DNA of 64,000 nt, from positions 510,661 to 574,660 of the forward strand of contig NZ_AZEE01000027.1 of NCBI RefSeq assembly GCF_001434895.1. The letters are read 5' to 3'. The translations under genes were made by a program, and so were the position numbers. The notes below the pieces were generated by a model, which saw nothing but the letters and a program-made list of their open reading frames with translations, searched no databases and had not been told where the DNA came from. Numbering within the stretch: position 1 is the stretch's first letter; each line of letters begins with the position of its first letter. Shown here one piece after another: positions 8,242 to 18,301 of the stretch. This stretch comes from Secundilactobacillus odoratitofui DSM 19909 = JCM 15043. Lineage in GTDB: Bacteria > Bacillota > Bacilli > Lactobacillales > Lactobacillaceae.

Positions 8242-8291
8242 AAATCGTCCCAAGACTTTAAGCATTTAGAAGTCTTGGGACGATTATTTTA
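8242..8291 (+). terminator. Terminator of usp
   Basis: AATCGTCCCAAGACTT, 11-base loop, AAGTCTTGGGACGATT, then ATTTTATC: 16-bp perfect stem. Confidence 0.85.
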
Positions 8292-8333
8292 TCTGTTCAT
8301 CACCCGACAATTCTTTCAAGAGGAGGTCTCATC

Positions 8334-9242
8334 ATGTCTGATAGCTGGCAATTTACCGCTACTCTCCCTGAATATTTTGAAGCAAAGCCACTCCGGCAAT
8401 TTTTAATTCAAGATTGGCTGTTGCCTAAACACCTCGTTTTCAGTCTGAAACGCGGTCAACGGATACTGGTTAATCAGCGTTACCTCCCCGTTAATTTTAG
8501 CGTTAGTGCGGGTGACAACATTCAGCTTACTTTTTTGCCTGATGACTTTGACCGTCCATACGCACTGGTTGATCCAGATAGTGCGGCGACCGTTAGCGTA
8601 CTCTATGAATCGCAAAGTTTGCTGGTGGTGAATAAAACCCAAGGTAGCAAGACCCACCCGAATCAACCGGGGGAACTTGGTACCACGCTCAATCACGTCG
8701 CGGCTTATTTAGCCCCCAAACACCAGCAACCTTACGTAATCAATCGACTTGATCAAGAAACCAGTGGCGCCTTGTTAATTGCTAAAAATCCCGCTGTGGT
8801 TCCAGTTTTGGTACGCCTCGTGAAAGAAAAATTAATCCAGCGAACCTACCTGACCTGGGTGCACGGTCAATTTCGCAGTAAGCATGGCACCATCGCCCTG
8901 CCAATCGGACGTGATATGACCGACCAACGCAAACGGGCATTAGATGGCGACCACGCCCAAATGGCCATTACTCACTACCGGGTCATTAAACAACGATCTG
9001 ATGCAACCCTCGTTGCAATTCAACTGCAAACCGGTCGCACTCACCAAATTCGGGTACACCTAGCCGGACTCGGTCATCCGATCGTGGGCGATCCGCTGTA
9101 CGCACATGATGTAAGGCAACAGCGATTGCTTCTTCACAGCTGGCAACTGCGCCTCCCACTGCCGTTCTCATTTGACCAAGTGACGATTACGGCGGATATT
9201 CCGAGCACGTTTAAAACATTTGAAAGCACAACTAAACCTTAG
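8334..9242 (+). CDS. RluA-family pseudouridine synthase
   Basis: 302-residue RNA-modifying enzyme converting uridine to pseudouridine in rRNA or tRNA. An N-terminal S4-like region (about 15-70, with LKRGQRILVN) precedes the catalytic domain. The catalytic Asp is D140 in INRLDQETSGALL. The second signature is LQTGRTHQIRVHLAGLGHPI followed by GDPLY. Start ATG with AGAGGAGG, 8 bases away. It stands alone, with a shared bidirectional terminator after it. The family (RluA/RluD type) is certain; the target uridine is not. Confidence 0.9.
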   Translation: MSDSWQFTATLPEYFEAKPLRQFLIQDWLLPKHLVFSLKRGQRILVNQRYLPVNFSVSAGDNIQLTFLPDDFDRPYALVDPDSAATVSVLYESQSLLVVNKTQGSKTHPNQPGELGTTLNHVAAYLAPKHQQPYVINRLDQETSGALLIAKNPAVVPVLVRLVKEKLIQRTYLTWVHGQFRSKHGTIALPIGRDMTDQRKRALDGDHAQMAITHYRVIKQRSDATLVAIQLQTGRTHQIRVHLAGLGHPIVGDPLYAHDVRQQRLLLHSWQLRLPLPFSFDQVTITADIPSTFKTFESTTKP

Positions 9243-9282
9243 TCGTTACCTTCCGGAAGTCATCATTGTTCAAAACAATATC

Positions 9283-9331
9283 AAAGGGTTACGTTCACCG
9301 TGTAAATTTCACGATGTCGTAACCCTTTTTT
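9283..9331. terminator. Bidirectional terminator between the pseudouridine synthase and ABC genes
   Basis: AAAGGGTTACG pairs with CGTAACCCTTT, with T-rich sequence on both strands, between convergent genes. Confidence 0.8.
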
Positions 9332-9339
9332 AAACGCCA

Positions 9340-10560
9340 TTACCGATACGACAATCCCCGTCTGAAACGGTGCCAGAGGTTGCCTTCATCTGCTTGCAAA
9401 ATCAAGCCCTTATAAATACCACTAATATACCAAACTAATAATAATATCGCGACAATTAATAATCCCAATGAAAAGCCAATTTCAACTGGCGAAGCAACAC
9501 CGTTGATGATGCGTAGCGGCATGAAGTATGATGAAAAGAATGGTACATATGACAAGATTTTCACCAATAAAGCGTCGGCATTATTTTGAAACGGGAACGT
9601 TGCAAAAAAGGCAGCCATACTGAGATAAACTGCTGGATAAGACGCTTTTGAGGCATCCTCAGCTTTAGCAACTAATGCACCGCTGAACGCTGCTAAAATC
9701 GTGTAAATGATGACACCCAGGAACAAGAATAACAGGTTGACGCTCACCAAATTACCAATCACCTGATTGACGAGTGAGCCATAATCCCGGAAGAAACTGT
9801 CTGCCATGCTCATATGGTGTGCAGCAATTAAGCTCGCCCAACCACCTAACAAATACACGACCAGTTGAGTCGCAATCACCATTAAAACGCCGAGAATTTT
9901 ACCACAAAAGTATTTGCCGGCCGTGGTGCTTGAGAAAATAATCTCCATGACCTTCGTGCCCTTTTCCGACGCAATTTCCTGTGCAGTGATTGAAGAGTAG
10001 GTGGTCAAAATCATGTAAACCATGAAGACGAGAATCCAAAACGACGCTAATTTAGCAATTTTAGCCAGTCCGTCCTTTTTTTGGACCACCTGTTTAAAAA
10101 TTGGCTGTTGTTGCAATTGACTAAGTTGCCGGTGTGATAGCTTTGCTCGCACGACGTTGGCCTGCGTCTGTAGTTTATTTAAGAAACTGGTTAACCGTGT
10201 TTTATCAAAACTCGCCATCGCTTCGGTACCATGGTAGGTTGCCTGATACCGTTGACCTGCCGAAAGCACCAGATAACCCTTAATAGCCTCTTTTTTGAGT
10301 GCTTTTTTAGCTGCCGTTTCCGTTTTCACACGTTGGTCGACCTGGTCGTGGCCGACGACCTTAATATAGGCTTGGCGAACCGCTGATTGATTTGATACAA
10401 CGGCAATCTGGTCACTATCTGCAGCAGAATTAGCAGACACAAAACCCACTCCAAATGAAACTGCCAGCATGATAAACGGTGACAAAACAAGAATCACAAA
10501 ACTCCATGACTTCACTTGGCGAAGATAGGTACTTAACGTCACGACCCATAGCTTTTTCAT
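9340..10560 (-). CDS. ABC-2 type exporter permease (NatB/YhaP-like)
   Basis: 406-residue membrane protein. One transmembrane helix near the N-terminus (about 15-42) is followed by a large extracytoplasmic domain (about 45-170, Lys/Gln rich) and then five or six helices (about 172-385) in the ABC-2 layout. The motif SEKGTKVMEIIFSSTTAGKYFCGKI before the third helix is typical of NatB/YhaP permeases. It overlaps the upstream ATPase gene by 4 bases (ATGA), so the two are translationally coupled. By family it exports Na+, a peptide or a drug; the substrate is unknown. Confidence 0.85.
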   Translation of the reverse strand: MKKLWVVTLSTYLRQVKSWSFVILVLSPFIMLAVSFGVGFVSANSAADSDQIAVVSNQSAVRQAYIKVVGHDQVDQRVKTETAAKKALKKEAIKGYLVLSAGQRYQATYHGTEAMASFDKTRLTSFLNKLQTQANVVRAKLSHRQLSQLQQQPIFKQVVQKKDGLAKIAKLASFWILVFMVYMILTTYSSITAQEIASEKGTKVMEIIFSSTTAGKYFCGKILGVLMVIATQLVVYLLGGWASLIAAHHMSMADSFFRDYGSLVNQVIGNLVSVNLLFLFLGVIIYTILAAFSGALVAKAEDASKASYPAVYLSMAAFFATFPFQNNADALLVKILSYVPFFSSYFMPLRIINGVASPVEIGFSLGLLIVAILLLVWYISGIYKGLILQADEGNLWHRFRRGLSYR

Positions 10561-11450
10561 TGATCATTCCCCGCTTTCATTCTGAAAATTTCGTCCAGAG
10601 TTGGCGGCTGTTGACTGAATTCCTCAATGTACTCGCCATGTGAAAGTCGTTGGAAAATTTCCCGTCCCGCCGTTGGATCATCAACTCGAAGCAAGTAGCG
10701 TTGATTAGACAGCGATGTCACTTTGATGACGTGGGGTAGTTGCTGCAACTCAACAGCTGACCAAGGTGTTGTGACAAAAATCTCACTTTTGCCAAACTGG
10801 TCTCGAATCGCTCGAATTTCGCCGTGTAACACCATATCACCCTTGCGTAGCATCACCAGTTGATCACATAATGCTTCCACGTTACCCATATCGTGGCTCG
10901 AAAAAATAATCGCAGCGCCCTCCCGTTTAGCGTTCGAAATTGCCTGTTCCAGTAAATCCACGTTCACTGGGTCCAGACCGCTAAACGGTTCATCTAAAAT
11001 GATCAGCGAAGGATGATGAATCAGTGTGCAGATTAGCTGAACCTTTTGCTGATTACCTTTAGACAGTGATTTGATTTTGTCGTTTTTTTTGCCTTTCACT
11101 TCAAAACGTGCCATCCAATCATCAATCTCTGAGCGAATTTTCCGTGCCGATTGCCCCTTCAACTGTGCTAAGTAGAGAATTTGTTGTTCAATTGTCATTT
11201 TCGGCATGAGGCTGCGTTCTTCCGGCAGATAACCAATTTGGTTAAAGACCGCTTCCGTAATCGGTTGTCCATCCCAATTGATCGTCCCATCATAGTGAAT
11301 AAAACTTAAAATGCTATGAAATGTGGTTGATTTACCAGCGCCATTTTGACCGATCAACCCCATAATTTCACCTTTTTCAACGTTGAAATTAACATCGTTG
11401 AGTGCCTGTAATTCACCAAAGTGCTTTGATAAGTGTTCGATTGCTAGCAT
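10557..11450 (-). CDS. ABC exporter ATP-binding subunit (NatA/YhaQ-like)
   Basis: 297-residue ATPase. Walker A GQNGAGKST (about 34-42), Q-loop near IGYLPEERSL, signature LSKGNQQKVQL (the KGNQQK variant common in NatA/YhaQ/EcsA types), Walker B LIILDEPFSGLDP, and H-loop SSHDM. A C-terminal 90-residue extension (about 205-297) is typical of the NatA/bacitracin-type subfamily. The start has GGGGGGGA upstream. It is the first gene of the two-gene exporter operon. The upstream intergenic region carries palindromic repeats; I could not place a clear promoter. Confidence 0.9.
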   Translation of the reverse strand: MLAIEHLSKHFGELQALNDVNFNVEKGEIMGLIGQNGAGKSTTFHSILSFIHYDGTINWDGQPITEAVFNQIGYLPEERSLMPKMTIEQQILYLAQLKGQSARKIRSEIDDWMARFEVKGKKNDKIKSLSKGNQQKVQLICTLIHHPSLIILDEPFSGLDPVNVDLLEQAISNAKREGAAIIFSSHDMGNVEALCDQLVMLRKGDMVLHGEIRAIRDQFGKSEIFVTTPWSAVELQQLPHVIKVTSLSNQRYLLRVDDPTAGREIFQRLSHGEYIEEFSQQPPTLDEIFRMKAGNDQ

Positions 11451-11624
11451 GATGTCCCCCCCTATACGAATCTCGTTGGTTTCATCATACCAAATGTTGG
11501 TAATCAGGGCGATGGTTATTGGGGAGAATTGGGATTGTGCAGGGATGGACGAAATTTTTTTGGGGGTAAGACGCGACTGTTACGAATTTAAATTTTGGAT
11601 TTAAATCGTTTTTTTCATTACATT

Positions 11625-11716
11625 ACATAGCTGAAACGCGCAAAATAAAACTGAGACCTATGTATAAGGCCCTCTCGTCATAAATCCAAGTTCGGGATTT
11701 ATGATGAGAGGACTTT
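11625..11716. repeat. Palindromic repeat H1 (tandem copy a)
   Basis: Begins TACATAGCTGAAACGCGC, then AAACTGAGACCTATGT, then a long hairpin with arms CTCTCGTCATAAATCC and GGGATTTATGATGAGAG around AAGTTC, ending in GGACTTTTTTC. It is a direct repeat of H2 with matching architecture and compensating arm differences. The T-run makes it a possible plus-strand terminator, although no plus-strand gene precedes it. Confidence 0.75.
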
Positions 11717-11723
11717 TTTCTTT

Positions 11724-11845
11724 TACGTAGCCGAAACGCGCGGAACAAAACTGAGACCTATGTGTAAAGCCCTCCTGTCAAAAATCCAGGTTCGGGATTT
11801 TTAACAGGAGGGCCTTACACGCCGGTCTCAAAACGTTTCGTTCCG
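11724..11845. repeat. Palindromic repeat H2 (tandem copy b)
   Basis: Begins TACGTAGCCGAAACGCGC, then AAACTGAGACC, then arms CTCCTGTCAAAAATCC and GGGATTTTTAACAGGAG around AGGTTC. It closes with CCTTACACG and GGTCTC.AAACG.TTTCG, so nearly the whole element folds back on itself. It ends about 8 bases from the stop codon of the downstream exporter gene (minus strand), forming that gene's 3' end. Confidence 0.75.
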
Positions 11846-11852
11846 CACTCTT

Positions 11853-13622
11853 TTATTTTGCACTCTGCAACTGATTCTCCACGTACTCCCGGTATAGTGG
11901 ATGGGTAGCTACCAACTCTTGGTGCGTGCCATGGCCGCTTACCTTACCGTGTTCAATGAAGTAAATCTGGTTGGCGTCCACGATGGTGCTTAAGCGGTGG
12001 GCGATTACTAGCGTTGTTCGATTATGCATGAGTTTTTCCAGTGCCTTTTGGACCATCATTTCCGATTCCGAGTCCAAGCTGGCCGTGGCCTCATCCAGCA
12101 TCAAAATTTTCGGATCACGTAGGAAAGCTCGCGCAATCGCAATTCGCTGTCGTTGGCCACCCGATAATTTGACCCCACGTTCACCGACTTGGGTATCGAG
12201 GCCCTTCGGCATTTCCGCCACAAAATCCTTTGCGTACGCCATTTCAAGCACGTGCCATAATTGGTCATCTGTGTACTCATCTTTGAGGCCATAGGTTAAA
12301 TTAAACCGAATCGACCCTGCCATAATGGTTGCATCCTGGCTCACCAATCCAATCTGTTGTCGCCACTGACCTAAATTAACGTCACTGATAACCTGATTAC
12401 CAATCTTGACCTCTCCATTCGTCGGATCGTAAAACCTTTCCAGTAACTTGAAGATGGTTGATTTACCACCACCGGAAGGCCCCGCAAAGGCCACCACACT
12501 GTTAGGGGTTGCCGTAAACGAAACATTCTGTAAAATTGGATCACTGTCTGAGTAGGCAAAATCAACGTGATTCATCGTCAGCGTCTTGCCCGTTGCATCG
12601 ACCGCTTCACCAGCAAGTTGATCCTCTTCAGGCGCCTGTAACAACTCTTGAATGCGGGCCGTTGAACCGCTGGCCTTAGCCATGTCAGAGAAGAATCGAC
12701 CCAATGTTGAAAATGGCCCAATCAACTGAACAAGGTACATTAAAAATGAAATCAACGTGCCAAAAGTCATCGAACCGGCAGCAACCCGGCTGGCCCCATA
12801 AATCAGCATACCAATTACAAGCGCCATCATAACCATCTGCATGATTGGTGATGCGATTGAATCGTAAATTGCTTCCTTAAGACCAATTCGATAAAGCTTG
12901 TTAATCTTGCCATGACCCGTTTCACGTTCAACGGCTTCAGCAGTGGAAGACTTTACGAGTTGAATGTCTCCCAGCATTTCACTAGCTTCCGCGTTAAAAT
13001 CGGCTAGCGCATCTTGACGAGCATGCGCAATTTTACGTGACTGTGTTGCTACTGGCATGATGACAACCACCACTAACGGTACCGCCACGAACATGATAAT
13101 CGTCATTTTCCAGTCCATAAACAGCATCAAAATCAGCGCGCCAACTAACTGCAATATCGAAGTGACCAAGTTAGGCACCGAGTTGGCCAATAGATCTTTT
13201 ACTTGTGACGTATCGTTTACTAACCGTGACGCCACCTCACCAGATCTCGTCTCAGTAAAGTAACCGACTGGTAAAACCAGTACTTTGTCCCAAAGGAATC
13301 GACGTAGTTTGTTCACAACGTCTTCGCCGAAGAACCCTAAAACACTGCCTGATACGGCGCTAACCAACGCACTTAAAATAAAAGCGGCAATCAGCGCAAT
13401 AATGAGACCGCTGTTCATCGCGTGACCAAGCTGATTCACCAAATTTTTGGCAAATTGCGGCACGATCAGTTGTCCCACGGTTGCAATCAGGCCTAATAAT
13501 AAGCCCAGACCTAACTGCCAAAAGTGTGGTTTAATCTGAATCACCAACTTCGTAAACTGCTTAAAGTTGAATTTGGTTGGCGCTTGTTTGGCCACTTGGG
13601 CTCGTCCCTGCATCTCTCTCAT
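11853..13622 (-). CDS. Multidrug ABC half-exporter (LmrA/BmrA type)
   Basis: 589 residues, the usual length for LmrA/BmrA homodimeric exporters. Six-helix membrane domain about residues 30-320 (intracellular loop motif GEVASRLVNDTSQVKDL), then a nucleotide-binding domain about 345-589. Walker A GPSGGGKST, signature VKLSGGQRQRIAIARAFL, Walker B ILMLDEATASLD and switch IAHRLS. Every catalytic residue I can check is present. It is preceded by a MarR gene 20 bases upstream on the same strand, so expression is probably controlled by that repressor through the TTAGTTAG operators. Likely drug or lipid export powered by ATP; the substrate cannot be inferred. Confidence 0.92.
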   Translation of the reverse strand: MREMQGRAQVAKQAPTKFNFKQFTKLVIQIKPHFWQLGLGLLLGLIATVGQLIVPQFAKNLVNQLGHAMNSGLIIALIAAFILSALVSAVSGSVLGFFGEDVVNKLRRFLWDKVLVLPVGYFTETRSGEVASRLVNDTSQVKDLLANSVPNLVTSILQLVGALILMLFMDWKMTIIMFVAVPLVVVVIMPVATQSRKIAHARQDALADFNAEASEMLGDIQLVKSSTAEAVERETGHGKINKLYRIGLKEAIYDSIASPIMQMVMMALVIGMLIYGASRVAAGSMTFGTLISFLMYLVQLIGPFSTLGRFFSDMAKASGSTARIQELLQAPEEDQLAGEAVDATGKTLTMNHVDFAYSDSDPILQNVSFTATPNSVVAFAGPSGGGKSTIFKLLERFYDPTNGEVKIGNQVISDVNLGQWRQQIGLVSQDATIMAGSIRFNLTYGLKDEYTDDQLWHVLEMAYAKDFVAEMPKGLDTQVGERGVKLSGGQRQRIAIARAFLRDPKILMLDEATASLDSESEMMVQKALEKLMHNRTTLVIAHRLSTIVDANQIYFIEHGKVSGHGTHQELVATHPLYREYVENQLQSAK

Positions 13623-13642
13623 CTATTCATGCCTCAATTCCA

Positions 13643-14200
13643 TTAGTCTCGGTTATTTGGTCGGCCACCGAAAAAGCCAAAGTTACGAAAATCGCGTCCA
13701 AAATCATGATGGTGCTTAAAATAGTGTCGCATCCGCTCCTCATCTGGCCAGTTAGGCATCTTTTCATCTAAATCACCAAGCAGTTTCCGTAAAATACCAG
13801 CAAGCTGTTGCTGCTCTTCAGTTGATAATGATGAAAATAAATCTTCGGAAAGTTCATTTTTAAAGTCATGGGCCGTATTAATAAAGTTTCGGCCCTTATC
13901 AGATAGTGAAATCAACATGACGCGCTTGTCCTCAGTCGATGCCACTCGCTCAATTAAACCGGCTTCTTCGAGCTTATTGACCAGCACGCTAACAGAACTT
14001 GGCCGAATATCCAGCGCTTCCACAATATCTGAATTCGTCAATTGGTCGTGTTTTAACAACAACTGTAAGACACGTAGTTGACCCCGATTAGGCTGATGAT
14101 GATTATCAAAACGACTGCTTTGCAACACCGCTGACATGAACGTCCGTTGTTGAAATAAGCGTCCAAATAGGTTGATTAAATTTTGTGTATCACTTGTCAT
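13643..14200 (-). CDS. MarR-family repressor of the downstream exporter
   Basis: 185 residues. Winged helix about residues 35-125 (QLTNSDIVEALDIRPSSVSV recognition region, wing with EDKRVMLISLSDKG). The C-terminus is unusual, rich in His/Phe/Arg (MRHYFKHHHDFGRDFRNFGFFGG), and could bind metal or aromatic ligands. First gene of an operon with the LmrA-type exporter. Its promoter is overlain by repeated TTAGTTAG palindrome halves, indicating autoregulation, with ligand release inducing the exporter. Start ATG with GAGG, 7 bases upstream. Confidence 0.88.
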   Translation of the reverse strand: MTSDTQNLINLFGRLFQQRTFMSAVLQSSRFDNHHQPNRGQLRVLQLLLKHDQLTNSDIVEALDIRPSSVSVLVNKLEEAGLIERVASTEDKRVMLISLSDKGRNFINTAHDFKNELSEDLFSSLSTEEQQQLAGILRKLLGDLDEKMPNWPDEERMRHYFKHHHDFGRDFRNFGFFGGRPNNRD

Positions 14201-14226
14201 ATGATTAACCTCTTTTTGATCGATTT

Positions 14227-14309
14227 TAGTTAGTTTTATTTTTGGATAACTAACTAACAGAAATAGAGTATAGTTATTTAGTTAGTTAAAGTCAACGAAA
14301 ACTAACTAA
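14227..14309 (-). promoter_or_regulatory. MarR promoter with four TTAGTTAG operator half-sites
   Basis: Minus-strand -35 TTGACT (14295-14290), 17 bases, -10 TATACT (14272-14267). TTAGTTAG or its complement occurs at about 14227-14234, 14249-14258, 14279-14288 and 14300-14309. This makes two inverted pairs, one within the promoter spacer and one in the leader, as expected for an autoregulating MarR dimer. Confidence 0.75.
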
Positions 14310-14324
14310 ATAATTGAGATTAAA

Positions 14325-14370
14325 TTTAAAAACCGTTAAAACACTGATTTAAACAGTCTTTTAACGGTTA
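14325..14370 (-). terminator. Terminator of queG
   Basis: AACCGTTAAAA and TTTTAACGGTT form an 11-bp stem with a 17-base loop, followed on the minus strand by TTTTTAAATTT. Confidence 0.65.
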
Positions 14371-14394
14371 TCGATAACGATTTATTTGTAAAAA

Positions 14395-15570
14395 TCAATC
14401 ACTAGTTAAGACTTCAATTCTGGCAAGTGCACGCGCATACTCGTTCAGCAAAGCTGCTTCGGTACCTGCTTGTTGCTCGGCCTCATAAGCCGTTTGCAGT
14501 GCCTGCAACATGACTGGCTCTGGCCGTTTAGTTAACCGTCCCACAGCATACGCTGCGGTAGCTCTGATAACCGGTCGAGGATCGTTTTGAATCACGGCCA
14601 TTAAATCTGGAATCGCACTGGTGTCATTTAAATTGGCCAATGCAATAATGGCGTTACGTTGCAGTGGCTTTTTACCTCGCCACGAACCGGCCATTTCGCC
14701 GAAAGTCTCCTTAAACTCACGGTTTGACTGGGTTAACATCGGCACTAATTCCGGTCGAACCCGCTCTGGATCAGGTTCCATTCGTTGATGTAGATGATTA
14801 TCCACGCCACGGTTAAACGGACAAACCACCTGACAAATATCGCAGCCATAGATGACATTGCGAATCATTGGTCGAAATTCATCCGGCATTTGTCCCTTCG
14901 TTTGAGTCTGGTATGACAGGCAGCGTTTGCCGTTAAGCTGACCATTTCCCATCAACGCTTGTGGTGGGCAGGCGTCCACGCAACGAGTGCACTCACCGCA
15001 CTGACAAGCCATCGGTTCATCTGGTTCGATTGCTAAGTTGGTAATGACCTCCCCAAGATAAACAAATGAGCCAAATTCCGGTGTAATCAATAATCCATTC
15101 TTACCAATAAAGCCCACCCCGGCGCGTTGCGCAACAACAACATCCATCAGTTCACCAGTATCCACCATTGGCTTAAACCGGGCTTGAACATCGGCAGGCA
15201 ATAAGTCACGAATTGCATCGATCAGTGCGTTCAGTTTATCTCTCAAAATAAAGTGATAGTCTTCGCCCCATGATGCGCGTGCAAACTGACCGCGCTTCGA
15301 GTCCGTTTTAGCTGGCTTTTCCTGCAATCGAGCCGGATACGCTAAGGCTATCGCAATAATCGACTTCGGTTCATCAAAAATCAGTGATGGATTTAGTCGT
15401 TCGTCTAAATTAGGGTGTTCAAACCCAGTTACATGGTCATCTGCCTTCTGCTTTTCAAGGCCCGCACGCATGTACTCAAAATCATCAGCCGTCGTAAACC
15501 CAATTTTATCAATTCCCAACTGCTGACTGGCCGTGATAATTTGTTGTTTTAGTGTTGCCGCCTGCACCAT
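14395..15570 (-). CDS. queG: Epoxyqueuosine reductase QueG
   Basis: 391-residue cobalamin-dependent iron-sulfur enzyme for the last step of queuosine synthesis in tRNA. Two [4Fe-4S] clusters: [15 protein letters not shown] (about 197-211) and [15 protein letters not shown] (about 239-253). Upstream, [20 protein letters not shown] is the QueG active-site region. The C-terminal third is a HEAT-like repeat ([27 protein letters not shown]) of the longer Firmicute form. I start at the ATG at 15570 because AAAGGGTG lies ahead of it; the GTG at 15579 overlaps that ribosome site. Single gene. Confidence 0.9.
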   Translation of the reverse strand: MVQAATLKQQIITASQQLGIDKIGFTTADDFEYMRAGLEKQKADDHVTGFEHPNLDERLNPSLIFDEPKSIIAIALAYPARLQEKPAKTDSKRGQFARASWGEDYHFILRDKLNALIDAIRDLLPADVQARFKPMVDTGELMDVVVAQRAGVGFIGKNGLLITPEFGSFVYLGEVITNLAIEPDEPMACQCGECTRCVDACPPQALMGNGQLNGKRCLSYQTQTKGQMPDEFRPMIRNVIYGCDICQVVCPFNRGVDNHLHQRMEPDPERVRPELVPMLTQSNREFKETFGEMAGSWRGKKPLQRNAIIALANLNDTSAIPDLMAVIQNDPRPVIRATAAYAVGRLTKRPEPVMLQALQTAYEAEQQAGTEAALLNEYARALARIEVLTSD

Positions 15571-15664
15571 GCCGTTCACCCTTTCATTTTTTACTTTGAC
15601 TTTATTTTAACCGATATGAGGACAGGCTGCTTTAGTGCAATTCCCTAATTAGGTTACATGTTAG

Positions 15665-15699
15665 AAAAAGTGACCAAAAACTTAAAGTTTTTGGTCACT
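15665..15699. terminator. Terminator of xpkA
   Basis: GTGACCAAAAACTT and AAGTTTTTGGTCAC form a 14-bp perfect stem with almost no spare loop; CTTTTTC follows on the minus strand. Confidence 0.75.
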
Positions 15700-15740
15700 C
15701 ATTTATTTCATTTAAACTTTAATAAAACGGTGTCTTTCAC

Positions 15741-18119
15741 TTACTTCAGTGGTTGCCACTTCCAGTTCGTGACTTCTGGCATATCAGTACCATTTTCACG
15801 AATATACGCATTGTGCTTAGCAACCATATCGTCCATGCGTTGGGCAAAGTAAGCGCCCTTTACCGCATAGGTTGGCATGCTGAGCACAGCATCTTTGGCC
15901 AAGTGGAATCGATCCAACTCGTTCAATACCCGCATATCAAATGGTGTGGTAATATCACCATTTTCACGGTAACCGTGGACGTGAAGATTGTGGTTGTGGC
16001 GGTCAAAGAAGATGTCACGTACTAAGTCTTCAAAGCCATGGAAGGCGAAGATCACAGGCTTATCAACCGTGAAGTAACGGTCAAATTCTTCATCACTCAG
16101 CCCACGAGGATCACGTTCTGGTGAACGAAGCTTCAAGAGGTCGACCACGTTGATAACCCGGATCTTCATCTCTGGGAATTCGTCATGGAGCAAGGAAACT
16201 GCGGCAAAGACTTCCCAAGTTGGTTCACTACCAGCGGCAGCAAAGACAATGTCTGGTTCCTGTCCTTGATCAGTTGAAGCCCAGTCGATGTAGCCTAACC
16301 CATTGTGGACAAGGTTCGTCGCTTCATCAATTGAGAACCATTGTGGACGTGGGTGCTTAGATGTAACTAACAAGTTAATCTTCTCATATGAACGGAAAGC
16401 CACATCAGCAACAGCTAACAGTGTGTTAGCATCGCCTGGTAAATATTCACGGATAAATTCAGGCTTCTTCTCAGCTAAGTGAGTCAACATACCTGGATCT
16501 TGGTGAGTATAGCCGTTATGATCTTGCTGGAACACAGTCGAAGTATCCACAAAGTTCAATGATGGGTACTGCTTACGCCATTGCTGTTCTGCCGCTTTAC
16601 GTAACCACTTCATGTGTTGTGTCAACATGGAATCAACCACCCGACCGAATGATTCGTAAGTAGCAAAGAAGCCGTGACGGCCAGTCAAAACGTAGCCTTC
16701 TAGCCAACCTTCAGCTTGGTGTTCTGACAATTGTGAATCAATCACTCGACCTTCGTGAGCCATGTTTTCGTCGTTTGGCGTCTTGATGCTTTCCATCCAC
16801 TGACGCTTACCTTCATCAAGCGTTGAGTAAAGCCGGTTAGACTTAGTTTCATCTGGACCAAATGCCCGGAAGTTCTCCGGATTCAACTTCATCGTGTCCG
16901 CAACCCAGTCAGACCAAACAATCATGTCTTGAGCAGTTGTGGCACCAGGGGTCGTAACTTTAACGGCGTAATCTTTGTAATTAGGTAACTTCAATGGTTG
17001 TGGCTTGATTCCACCATTAGTGATTGGGTTAACTGACATCCGTTGATCACCCTCTGGTGCAAAGGCACGAACTTCATCCTTGATTGAACCATCGGCGTTA
17101 AAGAAGTCTTCTGGCTTATATGACTTCATCCAGCTTACCAGTTGGTCAGCGTGTTCCATTGAACCAGCTGCAATAGGTAGCGGCACTTGGTGAGCACGGA
17201 AGGAATTTTCAACTGGATTACCATCAAAGTCCTTCTTAGGACCAGTCCAACCCTTTGGTGAACGGAAGATAATCATTGGCCAATTTGGCAAACTATCATC
17301 GTTATTTTCACGAGCATTTTTTTGAATGGCGTGAATCTTCTCAATTGCTTGATCCATCGCCTTAGCCATGTCTTCATGGACAGGTTCATGAACATCTGGG
17401 TCAGCAACTTCGACAAATTCAGGATCCCAACCCATACCAGTGAAGTAACGCTTGAGGTCTTCATCAGACATCCGCGATAAAATTGTTGGGTTAGAAATCT
17501 TGAAGCCGTTCATGTTAATAATTGGTAAAACAGCACCATCTTTAATTGGGTTGATGAACTTATCTGAAAACCACGATGCTGCCAGTGGCCCCGTTTCAGC
17601 TTCACCATCACCAATTTCAACAGCAGCAATCACATCAGGATTATCTAAAATGGCACCAGTCCCGTGTGAGAGTGAGTAGCCAAGTTCGCCACCTTCGTGA
17701 ATCGAACCTGGTGTCTCTGGGGCAGCGTGAGAAGCCACGCCACCTGGGAATGAGAATTGCTTAAACAGTTTCTTCAGGCCGGCTTCGCCTTGAGAAATGT
17801 TTGGGTAAATCTCAGAGTAACTACCATCTAAGTATGAGTTAGACACCATGACTTGGCCACCGTGACCTGAACCTTCAATGTAAAACATGTTCAAGTTATA
17901 CTTCTTAATCACACGGTTTAAGTGCGCATAAATGAAGTTTTGAGAAACGATTGTTCCCCAGTGACCAATGGGCTTAACCTTAACATCTTCAGAGGTTAAG
18001 TCGCGGTTCAACAATGGGTTGTCCCGCAAAAATAACTGACCAACGGACAAATAGTTAGCTGCACGCCAATACGTGTCAACACCATCCAAATACTGCTTGG
18101 AATCGTAATCTACTGCCAT
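15741..18119 (-). CDS. xpkA: Xylulose-5-phosphate/fructose-6-phosphate phosphoketolase
   Basis: 792-residue thiamine-diphosphate enzyme that splits xylulose-5-phosphate into acetyl phosphate and glyceraldehyde-3-phosphate, the central step of heterolactic fermentation. Full family length. ThDP/Mg site in [16 protein letters not shown] (about 168-183). Other phosphoketolase landmarks are [21 protein letters not shown] (in part), [17 protein letters not shown]-type loop [28 protein letters not shown] and [11 protein letters not shown]. Ribosome site AAAGGAG. Single gene; two structured repeats (R2, R3) fill its upstream region and a GntR/UTRA regulator gene lies beyond them. No clear cre site was seen in its leader. 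Confidence 0.95.
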   Translation of the reverse strand: MAVDYDSKQYLDGVDTYWRAANYLSVGQLFLRDNPLLNRDLTSEDVKVKPIGHWGTIVSQNFIYAHLNRVIKKYNLNMFYIEGSGHGGQVMVSNSYLDGSYSEIYPNISQGEAGLKKLFKQFSFPGGVASHAAPETPGSIHEGGELGYSLSHGTGAILDNPDVIAAVEIGDGEAETGPLAASWFSDKFINPIKDGAVLPIINMNGFKISNPTILSRMSDEDLKRYFTGMGWDPEFVEVADPDVHEPVHEDMAKAMDQAIEKIHAIQKNARENNDDSLPNWPMIIFRSPKGWTGPKKDFDGNPVENSFRAHQVPLPIAAGSMEHADQLVSWMKSYKPEDFFNADGSIKDEVRAFAPEGDQRMSVNPITNGGIKPQPLKLPNYKDYAVKVTTPGATTAQDMIVWSDWVADTMKLNPENFRAFGPDETKSNRLYSTLDEGKRQWMESIKTPNDENMAHEGRVIDSQLSEHQAEGWLEGYVLTGRHGFFATYESFGRVVDSMLTQHMKWLRKAAEQQWRKQYPSLNFVDTSTVFQQDHNGYTHQDPGMLTHLAEKKPEFIREYLPGDANTLLAVADVAFRSYEKINLLVTSKHPRPQWFSIDEATNLVHNGLGYIDWASTDQGQEPDIVFAAAGSEPTWEVFAAVSLLHDEFPEMKIRVINVVDLLKLRSPERDPRGLSDEEFDRYFTVDKPVIFAFHGFEDLVRDIFFDRHNHNLHVHGYRENGDITTPFDMRVLNELDRFHLAKDAVLSMPTYAVKGAYFAQRMDDMVAKHNAYIRENGTDMPEVTNWKWQPLK

Positions 18120-18301
18120 CGAGTAACACTCCTTTGATTAACTAAAAATCATACAGATGAATATGGCTCGTAACCTGCCGAATACATTTGTACTGGCATT
18201 TACAAGTCTATCTTAGTGCCATTTTTTCAAAAGTCAACCTTTTAGATAATTGATACGGTCCAATTAACAAATTGTTTATTTAGCTATTTTTACATTTGTT
18301 T

